A DNA stretch of 64,000 nt from Nocardioides humi (lineage in GTDB: Bacteria > Actinomycetota > Actinomycetes > Propionibacteriales > Nocardioidaceae): positions 5,636,501 to 5,700,500 of the forward strand of contig NZ_CP041146.1 in assembly GCF_006494775.1 (NCBI RefSeq), in the 5' to 3' direction. The position numbers and the translations under genes were made by a program. Numbering within the stretch: position 1 is the first letter of the stretch; the number at the start of each line of letters is the position of its first letter. Below are positions 36,577-49,117 of the stretch, piece after piece. The notes beneath the pieces were generated by a model. The model saw only the letters and a program-made list of their open reading frames with translations. It was not told the origin of the DNA and ran no database searches.

Positions 36577-37524
36577 TCAGCTCTCGGTGCTCTCGGGACT
36601 CTCGGCGCCCTCGGCGGCGGGCTCGGCCTGCGGGACGACGGCGACGGTGGTGTGGGCCCGCTCGACCACGGCGGTGGCGACGGCCCCGGTGATCAGGCGG
36701 AGCAGGGAGTCGACCGGGTGCCGGCCGACGACGATCAGGTTCCAGGAGCCGCTGGTGTCGCTCAGGCACTCCTCGGCGAGGCCGCGGGCCAGGCGGAGGT
36801 CGACGGTGACCTCGGGGAACTTCGACGACATGCCGGCGACGTTCTCGGAGAGCAGCATCCGGTACTCGTCCAGCCCGGTCTCGCGCGGCGACACCATCAC
36901 CGGTCCGTGGACGGCGGCCACCTCGTCCCACAGGCAGTGGACGACGGTCAGCGGCAGGTCCAGGAGGGAGGCCTGCTGGAAGGCGAACTCGACGACCGGC
37001 AGCGACTCGGCGGTGCCGTCGGCACCGACGAGGACGCCCCGGTCGGGATGCCCGTCGCCGGCCTGGGGACGGCACACGACGACGGGGCAGGCGGCGTCGC
37101 GGCTGACCGCCGCGCTCACCGAGCCCAGCACCTTGCTGCGGAACGCGCCGCGGCCGCGGGAGCCCAGCACGAGGAGGTGGACGCGCTGCGAGATCTCGAC
37201 GAGGACCTGGCGCGGGTCGCCGATCAGCGGGACGGTGGACACGTCCAGGCCGGGGTGGAGGTGGCGCGCGACGGCCGCCGCCTCGTCCGCGATGGCCCGG
37301 CCGCGCTGCAGCAGCTCGTCGGGCTGGTAGGCGTACGCGGCGCCCATGCCCGCCCAGCTGACGGCGGGCACGCCCGGGATGCCGATGGCGGTCACGACGG
37401 TCAGCGGCCGCCGCTCGCGGAAGGCCTGGCCGGCGGCCCACTGGACCGCCCGGTCGGCGTGGTCGGAGCCGTCGGCGGCGACGACGACGCTGCTGGGATC
37501 GATGGTGTGCGCGGTGGTGGTCAT
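36577..37524 (-). CDS. Universal stress protein, tandem UspA domains
   Basis: A 315-residue paralogue of the next gene. Domain one begins SSVVVAADGSDHADRAVQWA and ends with LGSRGRGAFRSKVLGSVSAA. Domain two begins RGVLVGADGTAESLPVVEFA and ends with VGRHPVDSLLRLITGAVATA. An acidic tail (ESPESTES) follows. It is the first gene of the usp-usp-ackA series, with a perfect DevR-like box 60 bases upstream of ATG 37524, so induction under low oxygen is predicted. Confidence 0.94.
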   Translation of the reverse strand: MTTTAHTIDPSSVVVAADGSDHADRAVQWAAGQAFRERRPLTVVTAIGIPGVPAVSWAGMGAAYAYQPDELLQRGRAIADEAAAVARHLHPGLDVSTVPLIGDPRQVLVEISQRVHLLVLGSRGRGAFRSKVLGSVSAAVSRDAACPVVVCRPQAGDGHPDRGVLVGADGTAESLPVVEFAFQQASLLDLPLTVVHCLWDEVAAVHGPVMVSPRETGLDEYRMLLSENVAGMSSKFPEVTVDLRLARGLAEECLSDTSGSWNLIVVGRHPVDSLLRLITGAVATAVVERAHTTVAVVPQAEPAAEGAESPESTES

Positions 37525-37583
37525 GGCTCCACCCTCCGCCCGGGCGGCTCCGGGGCGACACGGGCCGACGCCCCGGAGCCGCC

Positions 37584-37597
37584 GGGACCTTCGGCCC
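37584..37597. promoter_or_regulatory. DevR/DosR-like box upstream of usp-usp-ackA
   Basis: GGGACCTTCGGCCC fits the mycobacterial DosR motif (GGGACTTTNGNCCC type). It lies 60 bases upstream of the first Usp start. The same 15-mer, CGGGACCTTCGGCCC, recurs at 45234 and 51738. Confidence 0.75.
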
Positions 37598-37610
37598 CCA
37601 GGCCGTCCTG

Positions 37611-37676
37611 TTCGTCGAGTGGCGAGCGTCGGTTGTTCGTCGAGTAGCGAGCGCCAGCGAGCGTATCGAGACGCCT
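37611..37676. repeat. REP-like repeat TTCGTCGAGTxGCGAGCG
   Basis: TTCGTCGAGTGGCGAGCG (37611-37628) and TTCGTCGAGTAGCGAGCG (37636-37653) are near-identical direct copies, 25 bases apart. The second runs into GCCAGCGAGCGTATCGAGACG. From memory, this pattern resembles dispersed intergenic repeats in Nocardioides-like genomes; only this pair is visible in the window. Confidence 0.6.
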
Positions 37677-37814
37677 GCCGAGCGACACCTCGGTCGGATT
37701 TGAGAGACTTTCACCATTCTGAGACAGGCCGACTGTGTCGGGTCTAGCGTCCGGTCCCACGGGTCGGGCGCGGGAGTCGTCTGGGGGAGCCCGGGACGTG
37801 AGTGGGTGCTCGTG

Positions 37815-38597
37815 ATGTCTCTTGGCAGTGGTGGTCGTGCTTTGTTCCCGCAGGTTGTTCGTCTGCTGCTGTTGGCGTTGGTGGCGGCGATGCTGCCGGT
37901 GCTCGCAGTTCTGGTGCCTGCGGGTGCGTCGAGCGCGGCCGCGGCGGTGCCGGCGGGCACGGGTGGGTTGTTCGTGCCGGCGACGGGCCGTCTGGTTGAT
38001 ACCCGGTCCGGCTTGGGCGGGCACACGGGGGCGTCGACGGCGTGGCGTACCTACTCCCCGCTGGGCAAGGTCGGGATCCCATCGTCGGGTGTCTCTGCGA
38101 TTCAGGTCACTTTGACGGTGCTCACCCCGACGACGACTGGGGCTGGGTTGGTGAACTTCCGTCCGACCGGCGGGGCGTCGTCGTTCACGGCGTTGGTGTA
38201 CGGCGGTGGTCCGGGCGGGACGGCGGGTAACACCGCGATCATCCCGCTCAGTACCACCGGTCAGTTCGACGTGAAGACCGGGACCTCCGAGCACCTGCTG
38301 GTCGACGTCCAAGGCTACTTCACGGCCGGGCAGGCCGCGGGCGGCGGATACGTGCCGTTGCTGGAGCCTGCGCGGATCGTCGACAGCCGGACCAGGCTCG
38401 GTCCACCGCTGGCAAAGCTTGCGGCCGGTTCGACCACGACGGTCCCGATCGCCGGTCTGGGTGGCATCCCGGCCGATGCTTCGGCGGTGTTCGTGAACCT
38501 GACCGTGGTCAACACCTCGGCGAACCCGAACTACGTGACTCCGTTCCCCGCTGATCAACCTCGCCCGGACTTGCTCATGGCCTATCGAAAGTGCTGA
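37815..38597 (+). CDS. Secreted cell-surface-type protein, probably truncated
   Basis: A protein of about 260 residues with a signal peptide (VVRLLLLALVAAMLPVLAVLVPAGASSAAA). Two copies follow of a beta-rich module recognisable by GRLVDTRSGLGG / ARIVDSRTRLGPP and VDVQGYF. It has the look of actinobacterial surface proteins whose modules are repeated many times. The second module is cut in the middle: after NPNYVTPFPADQPRPDLL the similarity ends in MAYRKC-stop and the DNA drops to about 50% GC. This points to truncation by recombination. Codon use is less GC-biased than in neighbours. ATG 37815 or GTG 37806 may start it. Confidence 0.65.
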   Translation: MSLGSGGRALFPQVVRLLLLALVAAMLPVLAVLVPAGASSAAAAVPAGTGGLFVPATGRLVDTRSGLGGHTGASTAWRTYSPLGKVGIPSSGVSAIQVTLTVLTPTTTGAGLVNFRPTGGASSFTALVYGGGPGGTAGNTAIIPLSTTGQFDVKTGTSEHLLVDVQGYFTAGQAAGGGYVPLLEPARIVDSRTRLGPPLAKLAAGSTTTVPIAGLGGIPADASAVFVNLTVVNTSANPNYVTPFPADQPRPDLLMAYRKC

Positions 38598-38636
38598 AAG
38601 TTGCAGGAAAGAGATCCCGAGACAGAGGTCCTATAA

Positions 38637-38828
38637 ATGCGAGATATGACAGATCGCCTTTTGCTCATCACTCAATTGGCCTTGGCGGCTGCGGGTTTGG
38701 CCATCCTGATTCTGGCGGATGACCCTGGCCCAAAACTGTTCCCGTTGGTCGTCGCAAGTATCGTCCTCGCTGTCGTAGATCGAATCCTGATGTGGAGAAA
38801 TCGTCGCCAGAACAACGAGCACAAATAG
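38637..38828 (+). CDS. Small two-helix membrane protein, low GC
   Basis: A 63-residue open frame with two hydrophobic segments (LLLITQLALAAAGLAILIL and FPLVVASIVLAVVDRILM) followed by a basic tail RNRRQNNEHK. No family is recognised. Base composition (about half GC) differs sharply from the genome, suggesting foreign origin. ATG 38637 and ATG 38646 are both possible starts. It could be a real small gene of a lost mobile segment, or chance; I hold it moderately. Confidence 0.4.
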   Translation: MRDMTDRLLLITQLALAAAGLAILILADDPGPKLFPLVVASIVLAVVDRILMWRNRRQNNEHK

Positions 38829-39298
38829 AGTCAGGCAGCTGAACATGCTCCGCCGGGCAGTAATCGATCCTAGGCGATGGCAGGTAGTGTGACGACCCCT
38901 CTACCTGCCGCTTGTGGTATCGCCGTCGTTACTGTCTAGAGACGCGCCAGCGGTATCCCAGCCAGGTGCTCGGGGATCGAATACGTCGGCGCCACACCGC
39001 CGCTCTGCTCACACAGAGCCAGGTGAGCAAGGACGTTCGGGGTGGCCCCGTAGGCCCGGTCTTCGGGTGCGTCGGTGACCGGATTTGTCCGCCGCTTGTG
39101 GCGTCGCCCTGGTTGTTTTCAGAAGACGGACCAGTGGGGTGCCGGCCAGGTCTTCGACGGAGGGGTGTCCAGCGCGGCCTGCGCGACGATCCGAGCAACG
39201 ACGTCGGGGGAGTCTGTCCTCCTGTTGAGCCTCGAGGACCAGCACCGTCGCCATCGGCCGCAATGGGGTTGCACGAAGCGCCGGGCAGCGGCCGATCC
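38829..39298. other. Degenerate region without an intact gene
   Basis: Between the small membrane frame and cydDC I see no intact gene. The stretch holds the two gene-fragment copies and mixed base composition. With the truncated surface protein upstream, it looks like a recombination scar. Confidence 0.5.
38908..39165. repeat. Two diverged copies of a gene fragment
   Basis: Segments at 38908-38985 and 39092-39165 are imperfect direct repeats sharing CCGCTTGTGG and GCCAGGT. Read on the minus strand in matching frames, they encode EDLAGTPLVRLLKTTRATPQA and EHLAGIPLARL-stop-TVTTAIPQA respectively. Thirteen of 21 codons keep the same residue, often with changed third bases. This indicates two old tandem copies of a coding segment, one now interrupted by a stop. 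The parent family is not recognised. Confidence 0.5.
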
Positions 39299-42200
39299 TC
39301 AACCTCCAGAAGGTTCCTGGAGCAGCCGGCTTAGACGATCGGGCCACCCGCCCAGGGACACCTCTCGGTCGACCAGGTCCAGCCCGGCCGTGCCGTGGGT
39401 GATCCACAGGACGGACCGGCGCCCGCCGGCCGTCGACACGTCGTGGCCGAGCACCTCATGAGCCAGCGCGACGGCGGTGGCGTGGTCGAGATGGGCGGTG
39501 GGCTCGTCGAGCACCAGCACCCGCTGGTCGGCGAGCAGCGCCCGGGCCACGCCGAGGCGGGCGCGCTCGCCGCCGGAGACGCCGCCGTGGCCCGCGCCGA
39601 GCCAGGTGCCCAGGCCGTGGGGCAGGCCGTCCAGCCAGGGGCCGAGGTGGGCGCGGCGCAGCGCGTCCTCGACCTCCGCGTCGCTCGCGCCGGGGCGGGC
39701 CAGGCGGACGTTCTCGACCACTGTGGTGGCGAAGACGTGCGGGTGGTCGTCGACGAGGCCGACCCCGCGTCGTACGTCGTCGGGGGCGAGGTGCTCCAGC
39801 GCCGCGCCACCGAGCCGGGCGTCGCCGGAGGTGGGGTCGAGGAAGCGGAGCAGGACGGCGGCGAGGGTGCTCTTGCCCGAGCCCGACGGCCCCAACACGG
39901 CGACCCGGTCGCCCGGCGCCAGGTCGAGAGTGACCGGCTGGATGAGAGGCGCGCGCAGGTCCCAGCGGGCCGTGACCCGGTCGAGCGTCACGTCGTGACC
40001 GTCAGGTGCAGTGCGGCTGGGGAAGTCACGGACCGCCGGCGGGGTGCGCTCGAGCGCCCGCAGCCGGTCGTCCGCCGCGGCGGTGCGGGCCGCGAGGATC
40101 CCGGCGTCGGCGCAGGGGAGCGTGACGTCGGCGAGGGCGAGGGGGAGCAGGACGACGAGCGCCATCACCGGTCCGGAGAGGTGGCCGTCGGCCATTGCGC
40201 CGGCGGTGAGCGCCGCCGTCGCGGCCAGCGCGACGCCGGTGCCGACGAGCACCACCGCCCGCGCGGCGGCCAGCCAGCCGGCAGCGGTCCGGGAGACCGC
40301 ACCCATCCGGGCGCTGGTCGCGGCCACCCGGTCCGCGGTGGGCAGGGCGCGCTGCCACATCCGCAGCTCCTCGGCGACCTGGACCGCCTCGACGACCGTC
40401 TCCGACAGCTCCGCACGCAGGCCCACGAGCCGACCCTCGGCCGCGCGGGCGCCGTGCCGGGCGAGCAGGAACGCGGCCCCGCCGAGCGCGGTCGCCGCGA
40501 CGACCACCGGGACGACGGGCGGGTGCAGCACCGCGGTGACGGCGGTGACGAGCAGCGTGACCACGCCCAGCTGCACCAGCGGCATCCGCACCCGCAGTTG
40601 CCGGTCCACCACGCTGTCGACGTCGTCGACGACCGTGCTGAGCACATCGCCGCGCCGGCGGCCGAGCCGGGCCGGCACGAGCGGCACCAGGGCGTCGTAC
40701 ACCTCGACCCGGCGGCGGGCCAGCAGCCGCAGCGCGGCGTCGTGCGACCGGAGCCGCTCGACGTACCGCAGCACCGGCCGCGCCAGGCCGAAGGCGCGCA
40801 CGCCCACGACCGCCACGAGGAGCGTCAGCACCGCGGGACGGGTGGAGGCCTGCACGATCAGCCAGCCGGCGGTGGCGGTCAGCGCGACCCCGGACGCGGA
40901 GGCGAGGGCGCCCAGCACGGCGGCGCCGGCCAGGGCGCGGCGCTCGGACCCGGGCGCGGTGGGCCGGGACTCCGGCACCGGCACCGCCGCGGGGGAGGAG
41001 GCGAGGGTCCGCCCCGCCGGCACCGGTACGACGGCGGGCGCCGGCAGCTCGACCCGCCGGTCCGCCAGGTCGACCAGGCGCGGCCGGTGCGCGACGACCA
41101 CGACCCCGCCGCGGCGGCCGAGCGCGGCGATGGTGTCGGCGATGACCTGCTCGGTGAGATCGTCGAGGTGCGCGGTGGGCTCGTCGAGGAGCACCCACGG
41201 GCGGTCGGCGAGAACCACCCGGGCCAGCGCCAGGCGGGCCCGCTCGCCGGCCGAGAGCGTCGCCCCGTCCTCGCCGAGCGCGGTGGACAGCCCCTGGGGC
41301 AGGGCACGGACCCGCTCCTCGAGCGCGACCTCGCGCAGCGCCCGCCACAGCTCGTCCTCGGTCGCGTCCGGCCGGGCGAGGCGGAGGTTGTCCGCGACGT
41401 CGCCCGCGACGAACCGCGGCTGCTGCGGCAGCCAGGCCACCTGGGCCTGCCAGGAGGGACCGCCGACGGCCTCGCCGCCGGCCGCGATCGTCCCCGTGTC
41501 GAGGGGGACCAGACCGGCGATGGCGGCGAGCAGGGTCGACTTGCCGCAGCCGGACGGGCCGGTCAGCGCGGTGACACCGTGCGCGGGCAGCAGGGCCGAC
41601 ACGTCCCGGACCGCCGCGGCGGTCCGGCCGGGCCAGGTGACGGTGACGCCGTCCAGCACGAGCGGCGCACCGGCCGGTGCGGCACGGTCCACGGCTGGCC
41701 CGGCGTCGCGGGCGAGCAGGTCGTGGGCGGCCGCGAAGGTCGCCGCCCCCTCGGCGGCGGCGTGGAACTCCGCGCCGACCCGGCGCAGCGGCCAGTACGC
41801 CTCGGGCGCGAGGAGCAGCACGACGAGCGCGGTGTGCAGGCCCAGCCCGCCGCCCGCCAGCCGGACCCCGACGGTCACCGCGACCAGCGCCACCGACAGC
41901 GTCGCGACCAGCTCCAGCACGGCCGAGGAGGCGAACGCGATCCGGAGCGTGCGCAGCGACGCCCGCCGGTAGCGGTCGGTGACCTCGGCGATGCGCGCGG
42001 ACTGCGCCCGGGCGCGCCGGTGCGCGACCAGCGTCGGCAGGCCGCGGACCACGTCGAGGAAGTGGCCCGACAGCGAGGCCATCGCGCGCCACTGCTCCTC
42101 GGCGCGGTCCCGGGTGGCGAGCCCGACCAGGGCGCCGAAGACCGGGATCAGGGGCAGGGTCGCGAGCACGATGACCGCGCTGAGCAGGTCCTGGGTGGCG

Positions 42201-42657
42201 ATCGCCACCACGGTCAGCGGCGGCAGCACGGCCGCGACCACGAGTGCGGGGAGGTACCGCGTGACATAGGGCTCGACGGCGGCCACGCCCCGGGTGGCCA
42301 GCACCGCCTCCTCGCCCGATCCGGACCCGTCCGACCCGGCCGCGGCGCCCGCCCGGTCGACGTACGCCCGGACCAGGCGGTGGCGCAGCACCGTCCCGAC
42401 CACCGCCGCCGCCCGGGCGGCGCACAGGTCGGCGGCGGCGCCGGTGAGCCCGCGCAGCGCCAGCACGGCCACGACGGCCAGCGCCCAGCCGGTCAGGTCG
42501 TGACCGCGCAGCACCGCGACGACGAGGCCGGTCACCACCCACGCCTGGGCGATGACCACGAGGCCCCCGGCGACGCCCGCGGCGACGACGCCGGCCAGGC
42601 CCGTCCGGGCCGGCGCGAGCAGGGCCCGCAGCCGCGGGTCCGAGGGCCTCATGCTCC

Positions 42658-42661
<4 letters not shown>
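39299..42661 (-). CDS. cydDC: Fused CydDC ABC transporter for cytochrome bd assembly
   Basis: A 1120-residue fusion of CydD and CydC, the thiol (glutathione/cysteine) exporter needed to assemble cytochrome bd. Half one has membrane helices to about residue 300, Walker A GPSGCGKST, LSAGERARLAL and VLLDEPTAHLDD. Half two has a second membrane domain from about 560, Walker A GPSGSGKST, VSGGERARLGV and VLDEPTAHLDH. Such fusions are typical of actinobacteria. ATG 42661 overlaps the cydB stop (ATGA), so translation is coupled. A Ser/Pro/Val linker (residues about 510-550) joins the halves. Confidence 0.95.
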
Positions 42662-43686
<1,025 letters not shown>

Positions 43687-43702
43687 GACGCGGTCTCCGG
43701 TC

Positions 43703-45144
43703 TCAGTAGGCGAAGGCGAGGGGACGGTCCTCGCCCGTTCGGTCCGGGTCGGTCGGTGCGTCGGGTGGCAGCTCCTCGGCGCCCTTGCGGATCCAGGTCA
43801 GCAGCAGCCGCACCTCGACGACGGCGAGCACGCCGTAGACGGCCGTGAGCGCGATCAGCGAGGTCCAGGCCTCGCCGGTCGTGAGCCCGGGGGAGACCGA
43901 GTGGTGGGTGGTCATCAGGCCGAACACGGCCCACGGCTGGCGGCCCATCTCGGTGAAGATCCAGCCGAACGAGTTGGCGAGCAGCGGCAGGAAGGGCAGC
44001 ACCACCGCGGCGGCGAGCACCGCCCGGCCCGTGGGGCGCGGCCGCGCCGGGTGGCCCACAGCACCCACGCCGCGATGGCCGCGGCGACCATGCCGAGGCC
44101 CATCATCAGCCGGAACGTCCAGTAGGTCAGCGGGATCACCGGCGTGTAGTCGCCGGGGGAGTAGTACGCCGCGCCGGGGTCGCTGCCGTAGGTCTCGCGG
44201 TACTTCTCGCGCAGGTCGTCGATGCCCTGCACCTCGCCGTCCGTCGTCCCGGTGGCGAGGAAGGAGAGCAGGCCGGGGATCTTGATCGAGAACGTCTCGT
44301 GCTGCCCGTCGAGGGTGCCGAGCTGGAAGACCGAGAAGTCGGCGGGCGACTCGGTCTCGTAGAGGCCCTCGGCCGCGGCCATCTTCATCGGCTGGACCTC
44401 GGTCATGATCTTGCCCTGCACGTCGCCGCTGACGACGACGCCGAGCGCCGCGACCAGGACGATCCAGGCGCCGGTGCGCACGGCGGGGCGGTACAGGTCG
44501 CGGTCCTCGCTCCTCCGGGCGCGGTGCAGGTGCCACAGCGCGACGCCGACGACGAAGGCCGCGCCGGTCATGTACGCCGACAGCACGACGTGCGGGAAGG
44601 TCACCAGCTGCACCTTGTTGAACAGCACCGCGGCGAAGTCGTTCATCTCCGCCCGACCGGTGTCGGGGTTGAAGGCGTAGCCGACGGGGTGCTGCATCCA
44701 GGAGTTCGCGGCGAGGATGAAGTACGCCGAGAACAGCGTCCCGACGTGGACGAGCACCATGCACGCCGCGTGCAGCCGCGGACTCAGCCGGTCCCAGCCG
44801 AAGATCCACAGGCCCAGGAAGGTCGACTCGAGGAAGAACGCGAGCAGGCCCTCCACGGCGAGCGGCGCTCCGAAGACGTCGCCGACGAAGCGGGAGTAGT
44901 CGCTCCAGTTCATGCCGAACTGGAACTCCTGCACGATCCCGGTGACGACGCCGATGGCGAAGTTGATGAGGAAGAGCTTGCCGAAGAACCGGGTCAGCCG
45001 CAGCCAGCGCTCGTCCCGGGTGCGCAGCCAGGTGATCTCGTAGCCGGCGATGATCGCCGAGAGGCCGATCGTGATGGGGACGAACAGGAAGTGGTAGACG
45101 GTCGTGATGGCGAACTGCCACCGCGCGATGTCGGTCGGGTCCAC
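43703..45144 (-). pseudogene. cydA: Cytochrome bd oxidase subunit I, frameshifted
   Basis: The catalytic heme subunit. From GTG 45144 (AGGAG upstream) it runs DPTDIARWQFAITTVYHFLF, with the heme-ligand His in the first helix, then FGMNWSDYSRFVGD, a periplasmic Q-loop (KIPGLLSFLATG) and FRLMMGLGMVAAA. The frame breaks after TRRGRAP near G 44033-44036. The family's end (SFGWIFTEMGRQPWAVFGL) continues in the next frame to 43703. One more base in that G run would restore a 480-residue protein of normal size. Because cydB and cydDC are intact and the loss would abolish the enzyme, an assembly indel is the simplest reading. Confidence 0.9.
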
Positions 45145-45234
45145 GGGTGCTCCTGGCAGACGGCGGGGGTGCTGACGCGTCCACGCTAGGGAGCGCCCCG
45201 GGCCGCGTCCCACGGCCGGATTGCCCGCCGCGAC

Positions 45235-45248
45235 GGGACCTTCGGCCC
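45235..45248. promoter_or_regulatory. DevR/DosR-like box upstream of cydA
   Basis: GGGACCTTCGGCCC, identical to the boxes at 37584 and 51739, lies 91 bases upstream of the cydA start. This predicts oxygen-responsive control of the cytochrome bd operon by the DevR homologue encoded 1.2 kb away. Confidence 0.75.
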
Positions 45249-45267
45249 CCGCCGCGCCAGCGGGACG

Positions 45268-46266
45268 TCAGCGCCGGAAGACCTCGGCGAGGGGGCGGCG
45301 CGGCGTGCGCGGCAGGCCGCTCCGGCCGATCGCCTGCCAGCCCACCCGCAGCAGCAGATGGAGCTCGAACCGGCCGCCGAGGACGCTGCGGGTGATCTCC
45401 TGGCGGGTGCTCTCCACCTCGACCGGCTGGCTCATCGGCACGACCGACATCCCGGCCCGGGTGGCCTCGAGCCACAGGTCGCTCATCGCCTCGCCGGTGC
45501 GCAGCCAGCCCGCGACGTCGTCGTACCCGCCGCCGAGGGCGATCACCCGGTCGCCGCCGTGGATGACCAGCCGGGTGTCCTCGAGCAGCCCGGGCCGGAA
45601 CCGGGAGCGGGCCTGCAGCGGGTCGGGGTCGTCGGGCAGCAGCTCCAGCGGGATCCCGTCCGGGCCGTCCCGGTCGATCCACCGGTCCTGCTCCAGCAGC
45701 CGCCGGCCGTCGATCTCGAGGGAGGTCAGGGCCTGGTTCGCGAGCAGCTCCAGGCGGAACCGGCCGGCGTCGCTGGTCACCGCCTCGGCGCGCGCCCCCC
45801 AACGGACGGCGCCGTGGCACAGCTCGGTCAGGCGGTCCGCGGGGACCGGCCATGCCGTGAACCGGCGCCGGTCGGTGCACCGGGTCCGGAGCAGGTCGAT
45901 GTCACCGCGGGCGACGGCCTGCCGGGCGGTGCGGTGCACCAGGACCCGGGCGAGCACCGTCTCCGGCGCGCCCAGGGGCAGGCGCTCCACGGTGGTGTCC
46001 CAGCCCAGCGCCCGCGCCGCGAACTGCAGGTGGTGCAGCGCCGCGCCGCAGCTGAGGGTGAGATTGCGCCCGCGCGGGTCCTCGGCGGGCAGCTGCCGGC
46101 GCAGGTCGGCGCTGAGCTCGAGCGCGCCGTCGGCGTGCCGCCACAGCCAGGGCTGGGTGTTGTGCACGCTCGGCGCCAGGCAGGCCAGGGACACCAGGCG
46201 CTCGAGGACCGCGGGCGGCGCCGGCTCGGCGTACGTCCTGCTCCTCTGCGTGGTGCGACTGCTCAT
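45268..46266 (-). CDS. Acg-like nitroreductase-fold flavoprotein
   Basis: A 332-residue protein of the Acg family (Rv2032/Rv3131-like), a nitroreductase fold carrying FMN; the mycobacterial members belong to the DosR regulon. CLAPSVHNTQPWLW near the N-terminus is its hallmark. GRNLTLSCGAALHHLQFAAR, DRRRFTAWPV and LEATRAGMSVVPMSQPVE follow. ATG 46266 is preferred because GGAGGA lies a few bases upstream; an in-frame ATG 10 codons earlier lacks one. It is divergent from devR with a DevR-like box between. Confidence 0.9.
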   Translation of the reverse strand: MSSRTTQRSRTYAEPAPPAVLERLVSLACLAPSVHNTQPWLWRHADGALELSADLRRQLPAEDPRGRNLTLSCGAALHHLQFAARALGWDTTVERLPLGAPETVLARVLVHRTARQAVARGDIDLLRTRCTDRRRFTAWPVPADRLTELCHGAVRWGARAEAVTSDAGRFRLELLANQALTSLEIDGRRLLEQDRWIDRDGPDGIPLELLPDDPDPLQARSRFRPGLLEDTRLVIHGGDRVIALGGGYDDVAGWLRTGEAMSDLWLEATRAGMSVVPMSQPVEVESTRQEITRSVLGGRFELHLLLRVGWQAIGRSGLPRTPRRPLAEVFRR

Positions 46267-46323
46267 GACGGGTCCTCCCTCGGCCTTCCTCACCACGGTC
46301 CACGCCCGGCCTGCCCGGTGCGA

Positions 46324-46337
46324 GGGTCGAAGGTCCC
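46324..46337. promoter_or_regulatory. DevR/DosR-like box between acg-like gene and devR
   Basis: On the minus strand it reads GGGACCTTCGACCC, one mismatch from the box found at three other promoters. It lies 58 bases from the nitroreductase start and 61 from the regulator start, so it may serve both directions, including autoregulation of devR. Confidence 0.7.
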
Positions 46338-46397
46338 GAGTCGATAGGACGCGTGGACCCCTCCTGCGCGCCCGCGATCCCGGCTACCGTGGTCCGG

Positions 46398-49116
<2,719 letters not shown>

Positions 49117-49117
49117 C

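Noticed and set aside
38929..39198. 89-residue minus-strand gene
   Set aside because: Its composition is Arg/Pro/Ser-rich and its frame differs from the one in which the two repeated segments align as protein.
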